From contig JAQTWB010000023.1 in NCBI GenBank assembly GCA_028689495.1, forward strand, positions 1 to 41,655: 41,655 nt of DNA, read 5' to 3'. The notes under the pieces are model-generated. The model searched no databases. It saw only the letters and a list, made by a program, of their open reading frames with translations, and was not told the DNA's origin. Each line of letters starts with the position of its first letter. The stretch's first letter is position 1. Below are positions 28,026 through 36,654 of this stretch, in pieces. The DNA is from a bacterium. GTDB taxonomy: Bacteria > Bdellovibrionota_C > UBA2361 > SZUA-149 > JAQTWB01. A program made the position numbers and the translations under genes.

Positions 28026-28103
28026 ATGCCTCTCAGAGATTTGCCTGAGCCTAGTACATCTTAATCGTGGTTATCTTGTCCGGTCGAGTATCGACCCGGA
28101 CAA
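28026..28103 (+). repeat. Dispersed 78-bp repeat, copy 2
   Basis: Same length and ends as copy 1 at 18387-18464. The 5' ATGCCTCTCAGAGATTTGC is identical, and the 3' hairpin GTCCGGTCGAGTATCGACCC is nearly so, with two substitutions in the last 36 bases. The centre is unrelated or strongly diverged. It lies downstream of the subtilase gene, between two minus-strand genes. Confidence 0.85.
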
Positions 28104-28186
28104 CTTGAAGGCACATCAACACGGCTGGACGGACACTATCCAGGATAAACATCCAAACTATAAAAATGGCAAGAACAAACTTCGAC

Positions 28187-29245
28187 CTATTTCTTCTCGT
28201 ATTCCTTAGGCACAATTAAGTCGTGATTGGTTAGATAAATGTCATTAAGTTTCGCAGCGGAAACTCCATGATCACGAATCCCGGCAATCTTCTGCGCCAT
28301 ATCGGGGGCAGCAAACGAGGTTCCAGAAACTGGAACAGTATTTTCCATGTTCTTATCGCTGACGGCAGTATGCATAAATTCACATACATCGACCATCCCA
28401 TGAAAACTGCTTTCTCGATCCACCCTGGTCCCACTGGCAGAGGCTCCACAGACTGTAATAGTCTCAGGGGCCAACACCGAAAACATTGAAATATGTCCTG
28501 GCCCTGCATTCCCTGCCGAAACAACGACAGATATATCCTTCGCCGCAAGCTCTCTCATCGCATCCGAAACTTCCAAAGACTCCTTCATGTCGTTATGAAA
28601 TGAATATCCACCAAAAGCGCTACGCACTGTTTCCTCCAGAGTTGGACCATCGGCAACGATTTTTTCAATGGCCTGCCTGACAATCGTTGCTTTGTCGGAA
28701 ATATTTTCCGGTGTGAGCAAGCCAGCTGCTTCCTTGAACTCCGCACCCGCATATTCCATCATCAAATTCAGGCGCTCAAATGACACTGTTCGAGAAACAG
28801 AAAGATTGACTGTTTTAATGCAATTCTCATCCCCCAGATCACGAATGTCATGTAATGCCTGAAGCAAGGTATCATTATCAACCTTTCCTTTAAGTTCGGA
28901 AGATGAAGCATTATAGGCAACAATTGGATGGTTGCCTTTTGCCGCCAGAACAACCAGCTCGCCATGGGAACCATGAACAACACGCTGTGCGTTTTGTTCA
29001 ATAACCTCAGGCTCGAAGTCGTCAATTACCCCGATACTACTGACCTTGCATTCCTTGGTATGACTGCCTGAGCTATTCCTTTCCTCGGCCAAGCGAGCCT
29101 TAAGCTCTTCGGGTTGTATGTACGTGACCTTCATATCCAGAGTAGAAAGCATGTCTGACAACTGAATATGCTTTGGCTCAGATTGGACCTGTGAGCCATC
29201 AGTGCTTGCGAGATTCTCTCGCTTGAGGTTCTCAAGCTCTGCCAT
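28187..29245 (-). CDS. Subtilisin-like serine protease without signal peptide
   Basis: A 352-residue S8-family protease. The catalytic set is readable: Asp75 or Asp76 in IGVIDDF, His91 in VVHGSHGEL, oxyanion Asn246 in VVSAGNAGPGH, and Ser310 in VSGTSFAAP. There is no signal peptide or membrane segment. The N-terminal 65 residues are charged and could be an inhibitory or docking segment. The stretch between His and Asn (about 155 residues) holds an insertion of helices unlike secreted subtilisins. It probably acts in the cytoplasm, or is exported by a non-Sec route. A GAGAGG ribosome site precedes ATG 29245. It is last in a minus-strand series with two small unknown genes upstream (gaps of 67 and 90 bases), suggesting, but not proving, shared transcription. 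Confidence 0.85.
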   Translation of the reverse strand: MAELENLKRENLASTDGSQVQSEPKHIQLSDMLSTLDMKVTYIQPEELKARLAEERNSSGSHTKECKVSSIGVIDDFEPEVIEQNAQRVVHGSHGELVVLAAKGNHPIVAYNASSSELKGKVDNDTLLQALHDIRDLGDENCIKTVNLSVSRTVSFERLNLMMEYAGAEFKEAAGLLTPENISDKATIVRQAIEKIVADGPTLEETVRSAFGGYSFHNDMKESLEVSDAMRELAAKDISVVVSAGNAGPGHISMFSVLAPETITVCGASASGTRVDRESSFHGMVDVCEFMHTAVSDKNMENTVPVSGTSFAAPDMAQKIAGIRDHGVSAAKLNDIYLTNHDLIVPKEYEKK

Positions 29246-29294
29246 AAAATAAACCTCTCAGAAAACATATTGCCGCAACAACTTCGCTACGGAC

Positions 29295-29315
29295 TTACGT
29301 GCAATTTCAGGGCTA
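29295..29315 (+). repeat. Solitary MITE-type end (site C)
   Basis: A 21-base match to the right end of element A (TTACGTGCAATTTCAGGG then CTA), with one substitution. No partner end is visible nearby. Its last three bases are the stop codon (TAG on the minus strand) of the 172-residue gene. Confidence 0.7.
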
Positions 29316-29831
29316 CCCCTTGTTCTGCATCGCCTGCCTGGCGCTTAAAACCTGGGCCAGCTGTTCAGCACTCGGCCCGGATGAGACATGCCCACTTCGA
29401 CTTGGTCCTGAGGCCGCCGCAGTTGTTGCCGGTTCGGCATGACCTCCGCCACTCTGGAGGCCATTGCTGCCCTGCATCGGCGAGAGCATCTCCTGAACAA
29501 CTGACTTTGTCTGCTGATGAGCTTCGCGCGCCACAGTCATTGTCGAACCGTGCACTGAAGCTACCACCCCGCGCGGGATTGCCTCAGCAATACCCTTCAC
29601 GTCCAAAAGGGGCGCCATCTCCAGACCGGCCTGAGAGGTGGCAATCCGCACATTATCCCGTCCCCGCTGCAAGGCGTTAACAGCAGCATCGCCGGAGGCT
29701 TCGATGGCTTTTTTCAAATACTTCCGACTGACCGTGCGAAAAGCAAGAAGGGCCAGATCGGATGAATTATCCGCCACCTTAACTGTGCTCTTGATTGCAC
29801 CCGCAATCGCCCTGGCCGCCACCTTAATCAT
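29313..29831 (-). CDS. Small alanine-rich protein of unknown function
   Basis: I do not recognise this 172-residue protein. Residues 1-115 are helical and amphipathic (AARAIAGAIKSTVKVADNSS; YLKKAIEASGDAAVNALQRG). Residues 116-152 are low-complexity Ser/Gly/Ala-rich, and the end is a charged helix (SAEQLAQVLSARQAMQ). It has no cysteine and no convincing signal peptide. Such a layout is compatible with a secreted or chaperone-bound substrate, but that is speculation. It has a good AAGGA ribosome site before ATG 29831. The stop codon lies inside a dispersed repeat end, so the present C-terminus may have been set by that insertion. It sits between the 108-residue gene and the subtilase gene. Confidence 0.6.
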   Translation of the reverse strand: MIKVAARAIAGAIKSTVKVADNSSDLALLAFRTVSRKYLKKAIEASGDAAVNALQRGRDNVRIATSQAGLEMAPLLDVKGIAEAIPRGVVASVHGSTMTVAREAHQQTKSVVQEMLSPMQGSNGLQSGGGHAEPATTAAASGPSRSGHVSSGPSAEQLAQVLSARQAMQNKG

Positions 29832-29921
29832 TGGTGTCCTTGTCCTGAATATCGCTTCGAAAATGACAATATGACCGTAATGTGATTCCGCACCACCTTC
29901 CCGCCTAAAGTAAAAACTGTG

Positions 29922-30248
29922 TTACTTCCCGCACTTAACATCTCTCAAGTGCTTCATATCCTCAGTGAATTGATCCGGTTGATTGACAACTGTTGTTTCA
30001 TCTACCAGTCGACGTGTATCAATTTGCTCAAGTTGTTTCACTGCAGCATTTAGGGCACGACACTCTTGCTTTTCAAATTCCTCGGGACAACGAAGTTCAT
30101 TGAATTTTTGATTTAAAGGAATCTTTGCCGTAGTTGCAGTCAAAAGCTCCATTTTCCCTTGATATACTTCCGCATCTAAGGATTTCTGTTCCTTTAGCAA
30201 GGAGTTACACTGCCTTATCTTATTATCTTCAATCTCTTGTCCGGCCAT
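29922..30248 (-). CDS. Small coiled-coil protein of unknown function
   Basis: A 108-residue charged helical protein, not recognised. Four cysteines (residues 14, 54, 63 and 106) are spaced irregularly. Heptad-like runs (LLKEQKSLDAEVYQGKMELL; LNAAVKQLEQIDTRRLVDE) suggest a coiled coil, perhaps a dimeric partner or chaperone for a neighbour. A strong GGAGG ribosome site stands before ATG 30248, and a 19-base perfect palindrome is at 30318-30336 upstream. It is first of three minus-strand genes ending with the subtilase. Confidence 0.62.
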   Translation of the reverse strand: MAGQEIEDNKIRQCNSLLKEQKSLDAEVYQGKMELLTATTAKIPLNQKFNELRCPEEFEKQECRALNAAVKQLEQIDTRRLVDETTVVNQPDQFTEDMKHLRDVKCGK

Positions 30249-30317
30249 TCATCCTCCATCTGCAAAATACAAAAATTAATCGGGTCGGCTTTCCCATTAA
30301 TCCAATAATCTCGTGCC

Positions 30318-30336
30318 AATATCACCGACTGATATT
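30318..30336. promoter_or_regulatory. Candidate operator palindrome
   Basis: AATATCA CCGAC TGATATT is a perfect 7-bp inverted repeat with a 5-base spacer. It lies 70-88 bases before the 108-residue gene, between it and the end of the SNF2 helicase gene. The size suits a dimeric repressor site; none is identified. Confidence 0.35.
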
Positions 30337-30377
30337 AATTAGTTATGACAAACGCCTTTCAATCTGTGCTCAATTAG

Positions 30378-33242
30378 CTAATCCACCTCAGGCGTCAGCG
30401 CCTCAATCAGCTCCTCAACACTCGGATAACCTTCCTCAATATTCCCAGCCTTCACATCGCCCAGCAATTCTGCCTGATTTTTTTCCTTGGCCTTGAGGTT
30501 TTTGGCAATCAGTCGGTCAACTCCTGATGCATGTAGCGAAATAATATTCACCGTCCCGGTCTGACCGATACGGTGAATACGATCAATTGACTGCAACCAG
30601 TGCTCGGCATTCCAGGTTTTATCAACATACACGGCAGTCTGAGCCGCCGTGAGAGTGATCCCCACCCCACCTGCCGCCGGGACCGCCACCAGGATACGCG
30701 GCTCTTTGTTGCGTTGAAACGCTTCAACAGTTTTGGCTCTCTGCTCACGCGAGACTTCTCCGGAAAACGCGGCGCTGCCATATTTGCTGTAGCGCTCAAC
30801 AAGTTCATTGACGTTCCCGAGGTAGTTGGTCCAAATAACCATCTTTTCATCGCGCTGAGCGACAACCTCGTCGACAATTTCATCCAGCTCAAGAAATTTC
30901 GCCGGTTCTCCCTGCCAGGACTCGTCAACAAGCCGCGGATTTGCCGCAATCTGCACAGCACGCAAATACTGCTCCAGCACATTATTTATCTCGCGCACAT
31001 ACGTCTCCCCCTTGAGCGATGTCGCAGTCAGAAAAAGCTCCTTACAGACTTCGTCAAAGCGTTTTTTTTGCTCTCCGGTGAGAACAACGTCGCGAAAAAT
31101 AAATGTTTTCTCCGGCAAATTGACGACTTGCTCCTTTCGCCGCCTGAGCATCAGCTCCTGGGCGCGAAGCACCGCTTCACGCGATTCAAGCTTGCGGTAG
31201 CGTTTTACAGCGTATTGACTGTATTTTGTGCCAATTTCCGCAACCGTAGCCAGCCAATCGTAGTAGTTTTCACCAAAACGTTCCCCGTCATCAAGTAACG
31301 TTACCTGACTCCAGATATCCGCCAGTTCCTTTGGCGCCGGAGTCCCGCTAAGTAGCACCCGTCTCCTGGAAAGCGGTGCAACTTCAGCAAGTGCGGCAAA
31401 TGTCTTACCACGTGGATTCTTCACGCGCTGCGACTCGTCAAGACAAAGCATCACTGAACGCGATTCGACAATCCGGCGAATCTGCGGAAAAACACCCGGC
31501 AAACGAAAACATTCATAGTTCACAATCAACCCGTCAACACCGCTTGCCGCCGAAGTGACAAATGTTGCAAGCAGGCGAGTTCTATCCTGTTTGCCCTGCG
31601 GTAACTGCCGGAGCTGCAGGGCCGGAAGCCATGCCATAGCCTCTCTTCTCCAGTTGTCAGTCAGCGAGTTAGGGCAAACGACAAGCAGAAAATCCACTTC
31701 TCCGTGTCTCCCCTGGCTGTGTTTCCCCTGCTTGCTGTTTTTCAGTGCATCAAACGCCGATAATACAGACAAGGTTTTACCAAGCCCCATATCATCGCCG
31801 AGCAACCCACGGGGAAATCGCGACAACCATTCAACCGCGACTCGCTGATGCGGGAAAAGCCTACTAGTGAGGGTTGGATCGCTGAAGTTGAGGTCTTCAA
31901 GAACACTGTCCGTCATGCCCTGATAATAATCGCGCAGCTGATGACGCTGCTCGCGTTTTTCAAGCTCACGTAAACGCCCGACAAATTCACGACTTGCTAC
32001 CGGCGCTGTCATCGCACAATCAGTACAATGCTGCGATACCTTCGAATAGATTTCCGGCACCAGGGAATCTGGCACAGTGTACTCCAAATGACCCGGCACC
32101 CGACGACTTGCTACCTGTGATAATTCTGAAACGAACACCGAAAGACCCGTCGCATCACTATATTCCGGTTCAACCATCAACAGCACTTGTTCAACCGGCG
32201 CCGAACCCGGTGTTGATGGTCGGCCTACGGTCCAACAACATGGGGGTGCCGAAACAGCAAGCAGGCAATCAGGAAACGGCTTGTCTTTGGCGGCAAACAA
32301 CTTCTGATAACTTTCAGTCCGACTAGCAAAAAAATGCAGCACCTCGCGCGACTTCCAGATAAAAATATTCTCCGCAGCGGCAGTTGTCAGAAGCTGCAAA
32401 ACTCCGTCTTCGGAAAGCGTTACAGCCTTCTCCTTTCTCTGGGCGAAACTGCTGGCTTGAGGAATGAGTAAACGCAACTGCTCAGTTGTCCAACCTTCCA
32501 GACGAAAAAATTGTGAACAACCTGTATGGGTGTACTCGTCATCGTCCGCCGCACTTACCGACAGCTGTTGCGACAACCTGAGGCGAGGTCCGAGAAGCGC
32601 TTTCTGTAAATCCGCATCAGTAGGAACATACTGACCTCCAAGGACCCGAGCACGAATCTCGGCTCCTCCTTGCAAGGCCAGGCCAGCTGATTTCTCAACG
32701 GCAAAGGCGATAGCCTCACGACGCAGTGATTGGATGAAACCCGTCACATGTTCTGCTGGCAATGCAAACATTTTATCACGGCGCACATAATGCACCCCAG
32801 GCAATGCCTCAAGCAGAGTGCGCGCTTTTGAACGAAATGGCACACTGACTCTGAGACCCTCACTCTTTTCCCCAAGGCGAATCTTGACCTCGATATTGAG
32901 CAGATCCAGAGTTTCCGGATCGACAAAAAAAGGATTGCTTTTCCAGGCAGCTTCCGCCTCTTCGGCCATCATCCGCTTTGCGGCAAACTGCTCCTCAACT
33001 GCATCGGTGGAAAAATCGTAAAACAATCTCTCGCGACCAAACTCGGGTGATTTTTCCAAACGGGCCAGATGCTGAAGGGGCACTTCCCAGTGCTTGCCAC
33101 TGCGGTTAAAACGCGCTCCGCGCCAGCTCTTAATCGCCTGCACATTGGCCGGGCTATAGGGAAACTCGACTATCAAGCCAATACCGCCAAGTGTAACCCT
33201 GCCCGCGAAACCTTTACTCCCTCCCTGCAAACTATCCTCCAT
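30378..33242 (-). CDS. SNF2-family helicase with two N-terminal HARP-like domains
   Basis: A 954-residue DNA-dependent ATPase. Two related N-terminal segments, at about residues 14-68 (FPYSPANVQAIKSWRGARFN...KHWEVP) and 118-172 (VPFRSKARTLLEALPGVHYV...FALP), resemble the HARP domain of SMARCAL1-type annealing helicases. A middle region of unknown fold follows (residues 175-450). The helicase core begins with the Q-motif region LFPHQRVAVEWL and Walker A GDDMGLGKT near residue 482. Motif II is DESQ (not DEAH) near 600, followed by LLSGTPAPKELADIWSQ. Lobe two has WTNYLGNVNELVERY, VPAAGGVGITLTAA and motif VI DRIHRIGQT near 885. A role in fork remodelling, repair or defence is possible. ATG 33242 lacks a ribosome site. 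A TTG at 33230, four codons on, has GGAGG ahead of it and is the alternative start. Confidence 0.9.
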   Translation of the reverse strand: MEDSLQGGSKGFAGRVTLGGIGLIVEFPYSPANVQAIKSWRGARFNRSGKHWEVPLQHLARLEKSPEFGRERLFYDFSTDAVEEQFAAKRMMAEEAEAAWKSNPFFVDPETLDLLNIEVKIRLGEKSEGLRVSVPFRSKARTLLEALPGVHYVRRDKMFALPAEHVTGFIQSLRREAIAFAVEKSAGLALQGGAEIRARVLGGQYVPTDADLQKALLGPRLRLSQQLSVSAADDDEYTHTGCSQFFRLEGWTTEQLRLLIPQASSFAQRKEKAVTLSEDGVLQLLTTAAAENIFIWKSREVLHFFASRTESYQKLFAAKDKPFPDCLLAVSAPPCCWTVGRPSTPGSAPVEQVLLMVEPEYSDATGLSVFVSELSQVASRRVPGHLEYTVPDSLVPEIYSKVSQHCTDCAMTAPVASREFVGRLRELEKREQRHQLRDYYQGMTDSVLEDLNFSDPTLTSRLFPHQRVAVEWLSRFPRGLLGDDMGLGKTLSVLSAFDALKNSKQGKHSQGRHGEVDFLLVVCPNSLTDNWRREAMAWLPALQLRQLPQGKQDRTRLLATFVTSAASGVDGLIVNYECFRLPGVFPQIRRIVESRSVMLCLDESQRVKNPRGKTFAALAEVAPLSRRRVLLSGTPAPKELADIWSQVTLLDDGERFGENYYDWLATVAEIGTKYSQYAVKRYRKLESREAVLRAQELMLRRRKEQVVNLPEKTFIFRDVVLTGEQKKRFDEVCKELFLTATSLKGETYVREINNVLEQYLRAVQIAANPRLVDESWQGEPAKFLELDEIVDEVVAQRDEKMVIWTNYLGNVNELVERYSKYGSAAFSGEVSREQRAKTVEAFQRNKEPRILVAVPAAGGVGITLTAAQTAVYVDKTWNAEHWLQSIDRIHRIGQTGTVNIISLHASGVDRLIAKNLKAKEKNQAELLGDVKAGNIEEGYPSVEELIEALTPEVD

Positions 33243-33250
33243 TATGTTGC

Positions 33251-33271
33251 TAGCCCGGAAACTGCACGTAA
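33251..33271 (-). repeat. Solitary MITE-type end (site D)
   Basis: TAGCCCGGAAACTGCACGTA followed by A is the inverse of the right end of element A with one substitution. It lies 8 bases upstream of the first codon of the SNF2 helicase gene, where it would fall in the leader. Confidence 0.7.
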
Positions 33272-33382
33272 CTCGAGACTACCGATATATCCTAAAAATC
33301 AAACCACCTCAGAATCTATTGTTGACGTGTTCGCAATTCACTGGCAACTTGCTTCTTTCCGGTTAAACCAGCACCAACCGAC

Positions 33383-33398
33383 CCACTATATATTCCAC
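33383..33398. promoter_or_regulatory. Probable NrdR box 1 (distal)
   Basis: CCACTATATATTCCAC matches the first twelve positions of the NrdR consensus acaCwAtATaTwGtgt with one mismatch, but has lost the last four. Its offset from box 2 is 32 bases, three helical turns, as usual for tandem NrdR sites. Upstream of a ribonucleotide reductase gene this is the expected regulator. Confidence 0.55.
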
Positions 33399-33414
33399 AT
33401 CAAAATCTCTCGGC

Positions 33415-33430
33415 ATACTACATATAGTAT
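33415..33430. promoter_or_regulatory. Probable NrdR box 2 (proximal)
   Basis: ATACTACATATAGTAT fits the palindromic NrdR consensus at 13 of 16 positions. It ends 6 bases before a TTGACT that could be a -35 element (33437-33442). The remainder of the nrdJ leader (to 33714) shows no cobalamin riboswitch box that I can recognise. Confidence 0.65.
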
Positions 33431-33714
33431 TTTTACTTGACTTGCCCTTCCGGATGATGCTTCTATGCCCCTAGCGCAACGACAAATTGACGACAATTGC
33501 TGTTTCATCGTTATCGCTGGTCGGAAATGTTTTATTCCACTTTACTTCGGTAATGCTGGACCTTGGTAAGACCGGCCAAAATTGCTGCCGGAAGACTCTG
33601 GAAACTGCTCCGCTCTGGTCTCCAGAACTCTAAGCCGCTCATTGACAACGGAATAGTTCTCCGGAACGATTCCATGGAAAAAGAATCTGAATTAAGCCTG
33701 TAGGAGGTTAACCT

Positions 33715-36531
33715 ATGGAATCCGCAAGCGAATCCGCCACTAACGAGAATATCAACTCTCTTAAATCCGCCGCCAGAGGCCTGAAATTCCCCAGATTCTT
33801 CTCCGAAGAAGGCGTCCATCCATACGACCGCCTGCAGTGGGAACTGCGTGAGGCACAAATTGGCAATGAAAAAGGTGAGGTAGTTTTCTCGCAAAAGAAC
33901 GTCGAGGTTCCGGCTTCCTGGTCACAAATGGCAACAAACGTTGTCGCATCGAAGTATTTTCGTGGTGCAATCGACAGCCCAACTCGTGAACATAGCGCCA
34001 AACAACTCGTCTCCCGAGTCGCTGGCACCATCGCCCGCTGGGGACGAGAAGATGGATATTTCGTCAACGAAGAACAAAAACAGATTTTCGAAGATGAGTT
34101 AACGGCTATTCTGATTGAACAATACGGCGCTTTTAACTCCCCTGTCTGGTTTAATGTTGGCGTTGAACCGCATCCACAATGCAGTGCCTGCTTTATTCTC
34201 TCCGTTGAAGACGAAATGGAAAGCCTGCTTGAGCTTCAACGCGCCGAAGCCATGCTGTTTAAATACGGATCAGGCGCCGGCTCAAACCTCTCAAATATTC
34301 GCTCCAAAAAGGAGCTGCTCAGCGGCGGCGGTATTCCCTCGGGTCCTGTCTCCTTCATGAAGGGTTTTGACGCTTGGGCCGGAACGATAAAGAGCGGTGG
34401 AAAAACCCGCCGCGCTGCAAAAATGCAAATTCTTGACGTTGACCACCCGGATATAATGGAGTTCATTCAGTCGAAGCGCTTCGAAGAAGAAAAAGCTTGG
34501 GCCCTGATTGAACAAGGATACGCTGGTGGTTTTAACATCCCTGGTGGAGCTTATGATTCGGTATTTTTCCAGAATGCAAACCTTAGCGTTAGAGTTACCG
34601 ATGACTTCATGAAAGCGGTTGTCGAAGGAAAGAACTTCCCGACAATCAAGCGCACCAGTGGAGAAGCTGCTGAATACCTCGACGCCCGCACAGTGCTCAA
34701 GGAAATTGCCTACGGCACCTGGCTCTGCGGCGATCCGGGATTGCAGTACGACACGATCATCAACGACTGGCATACCTGCCCAAACACTGGCCGCATCAAT
34801 GCCAGTAACCCCTGCAGTGAATACATGCACGTCGATGATTCGGCCTGTAACCTGGCAAGTATCAACCTGCTAAAATTCGTCGGTGAAGACGGCTCATTCG
34901 ATCTCGATCGTTTCCTGCATACTGTGGACATATTTATCACAGCACAGGATATCGTTGTCGATAACGCGAGCTACCCGACAGAAAAGATCGGCGCTAATGC
35001 CCGCGCATTCCGCCAACTTGGCCTTGGGTTCGCCAATCTTGGCGCAATGCTGATGACGAAAGGTTTGGCTTATGACAGCGATGCCGGACGTGACTGGGCG
35101 GCGACAATGATGTCACTTATCTCCGGTGAAGCCTATCTGATGAGCAGCCGACTGGCCGAAGAAGTCGGACCGTTCGGCGGGTTCAAGTTGAATCGCGAAC
35201 CAATGCTCAAGGTCATCGGCATGCACACGGATGCCTCAAAAAAGCTCTCAAAGCAGTTTGTCACCGAAACGCTTGTTGAAGAATCGCAGGCAATCTGGAT
35301 GGCGGCCCTGGAAAGAGGCCGTGAACATGGCATGAGAAATTCTCAGGCCACTGTTCTGGCACCAACTGGAACAATCGCCTTCTTGATGGACTGTGACACC
35401 ACCGGTATTGAACCGGACGTTGCTCTTGTAAAATACAAAAAGCTCGTTGGCGGAGGAATGCTGAAAATTGTCAATAACAGCGTTCCACGTGCCCTTCGCG
35501 CCTTGGGTTATAACCAAAGCGATATCGACACCCTGATCAAACATATTGACGAAACCGATACCATCGAAGGCTGTCCTGTCCTGAAAGAAGAACATCTGTC
35601 TATTTTTGACTGTGCATTCCCGGCAGCAAATGGTCAGCGTTCAATCCAGTATATGGGCCATGTCAAGATGATGGCGGCATGTCAACCGTTCGTCTCAGGT
35701 GCGATCAGCAAGACTGTCAACATGCCACATGAGTCAACGGCAGAAGAGATCTATGACACTTATCTTGAAGGCTGGAAACTGGGATTAAAAGCAATCGCCA
35801 TCTATCGCGACGGCTCCAAACGCTCACAACCGCTGTCAACCAGCAAAGACGAGGGTGATAAAAAACAGGTTGCTGAAGAAGTAACTGCCAGACCGGCTCG
35901 TAGATACCTACCCGATGAACGCCAGGCAGTAACCCACAAGTTTAATGTTGGTGGACACGAAGGCTACCTGACCGTTGGTCTTTATGAAGATGGGACACCG
36001 GGAGAAATCTTTCTCGTCATGGCCAAGGAAGGTTCGACACTAAGTGGGGTAATGGATGCCTATGCAACAAGTATCTCTCTGGCACTGCAACACGGAGTTC
36101 CCCTTTCGACATTGGTGAAGAAGTTCTCGCACATGCGTTTTGAGCCTTCTGGCTTTACAACAAACCAGCAGATTCCTTTCGCCAAATCGATTCTCGACTA
36201 TATCTTCCGCTGGCTGGGGACAAAATTCCTGCCCGTTGAAGAACAAATCGCAATTGGCATCAAGTCAGCTGAGTATCCGGCGGTAGAGTCATCTTCAGCG
36301 CCAGCAGCAAAGACTGGAGCCCCAATCAAATCAGCTTCGACTAATGGCAACGGACATCATACAGCTTCAGCTGGCGGTTCAGGTAGCGCGATCACCGACT
36401 CGTCCCTCCAGGCCCTGCCTTATGTCAGTGACGATGCTCCACCCTGTTCCGCCTGTGGTTCGTCACTGATGGTTCGCCAAGGTGCGTGTTACCGCTGCCT
36501 GAACTGTGGCGCTCAGGGCGGTTGTGGCTGA
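33715..36531 (+). CDS. nrdJ: Vitamin B12-dependent ribonucleoside-diphosphate reductase (class II)
   Basis: Reduces ribonucleotides to deoxyribonucleotides using adenosylcobalamin, independent of oxygen. The 938 residues contain NPCSEY (Cys367, Glu369) for radical chemistry, and the redox cysteine pair Cys159 (QCSACF) and Cys378 (DDSACNLASINL). Substrate-loop sequences LFKYGSGAGSNLSNIRS and ATVLAPTGTIAFLMDCDTTG are also present. A flexible Ser/Ala/Gly linker (about residues 850-905) leads to a C-terminal cysteine module (PPCSACGSSLM..ACYRCLNCG..GGCG) that reloads the active site, as in other NrdJ proteins. There is a very strong AGGAGGT ribosome site. Two probable NrdR boxes lie upstream and a double hairpin downstream, so it appears monocistronic. 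Confidence 0.96.
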   Translation: MESASESATNENINSLKSAARGLKFPRFFSEEGVHPYDRLQWELREAQIGNEKGEVVFSQKNVEVPASWSQMATNVVASKYFRGAIDSPTREHSAKQLVSRVAGTIARWGREDGYFVNEEQKQIFEDELTAILIEQYGAFNSPVWFNVGVEPHPQCSACFILSVEDEMESLLELQRAEAMLFKYGSGAGSNLSNIRSKKELLSGGGIPSGPVSFMKGFDAWAGTIKSGGKTRRAAKMQILDVDHPDIMEFIQSKRFEEEKAWALIEQGYAGGFNIPGGAYDSVFFQNANLSVRVTDDFMKAVVEGKNFPTIKRTSGEAAEYLDARTVLKEIAYGTWLCGDPGLQYDTIINDWHTCPNTGRINASNPCSEYMHVDDSACNLASINLLKFVGEDGSFDLDRFLHTVDIFITAQDIVVDNASYPTEKIGANARAFRQLGLGFANLGAMLMTKGLAYDSDAGRDWAATMMSLISGEAYLMSSRLAEEVGPFGGFKLNREPMLKVIGMHTDASKKLSKQFVTETLVEESQAIWMAALERGREHGMRNSQATVLAPTGTIAFLMDCDTTGIEPDVALVKYKKLVGGGMLKIVNNSVPRALRALGYNQSDIDTLIKHIDETDTIEGCPVLKEEHLSIFDCAFPAANGQRSIQYMGHVKMMAACQPFVSGAISKTVNMPHESTAEEIYDTYLEGWKLGLKAIAIYRDGSKRSQPLSTSKDEGDKKQVAEEVTARPARRYLPDERQAVTHKFNVGGHEGYLTVGLYEDGTPGEIFLVMAKEGSTLSGVMDAYATSISLALQHGVPLSTLVKKFSHMRFEPSGFTTNQQIPFAKSILDYIFRWLGTKFLPVEEQIAIGIKSAEYPAVESSSAPAAKTGAPIKSASTNGNGHHTASAGGSGSAITDSSLQALPYVSDDAPPCSACGSSLMVRQGACYRCLNCGAQGGCG

Positions 36532-36542
36532 GAAAAAGCTGG

Positions 36543-36588
36543 CGGGCGCCTTGTAAGGCGCCCGTATTACGGAGATACCCGTAATACG
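36543..36588 (+). terminator. Double hairpin terminator after nrdJ
   Basis: Two perfect 10-bp stems lie 11 bases after the stop: CGGGCGCCTT GT AAGGCGCCCG (36543-36564) and CGTATTACGG AGATAC CCGTAATACG (36563-36588). They share the two bases CG at 36563-36564. What follows is AAAATAATTG rather than a T run, so the second stem may act on either strand or as an mRNA 3' stabiliser. Confidence 0.75.
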
Positions 36589-36654
36589 AAAATAATTGCG
36601 ACAAATTACATGATATCGCTTCACTGAGTTCAGCCGATGTGGTTTATACATTAA

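Noticed and set aside
30600..31298. 232-residue plus-strand ORF inside the SNF2 gene
   Set aside because: It is antisense to the helicase lobe-two motifs; composition and lack of start context mark it as a shadow.
33431..33714. Cobalamin riboswitch in the nrdJ leader
   Set aside because: No B12-box-like sequence (GCCACTG type) or its usual stem set could be seen in this stretch.
36589..36654. Zur operator before the His-rich zinc gene
   Set aside because: Only short AT-rich half-palindromes are present; none resembles known Zur boxes closely enough to claim.
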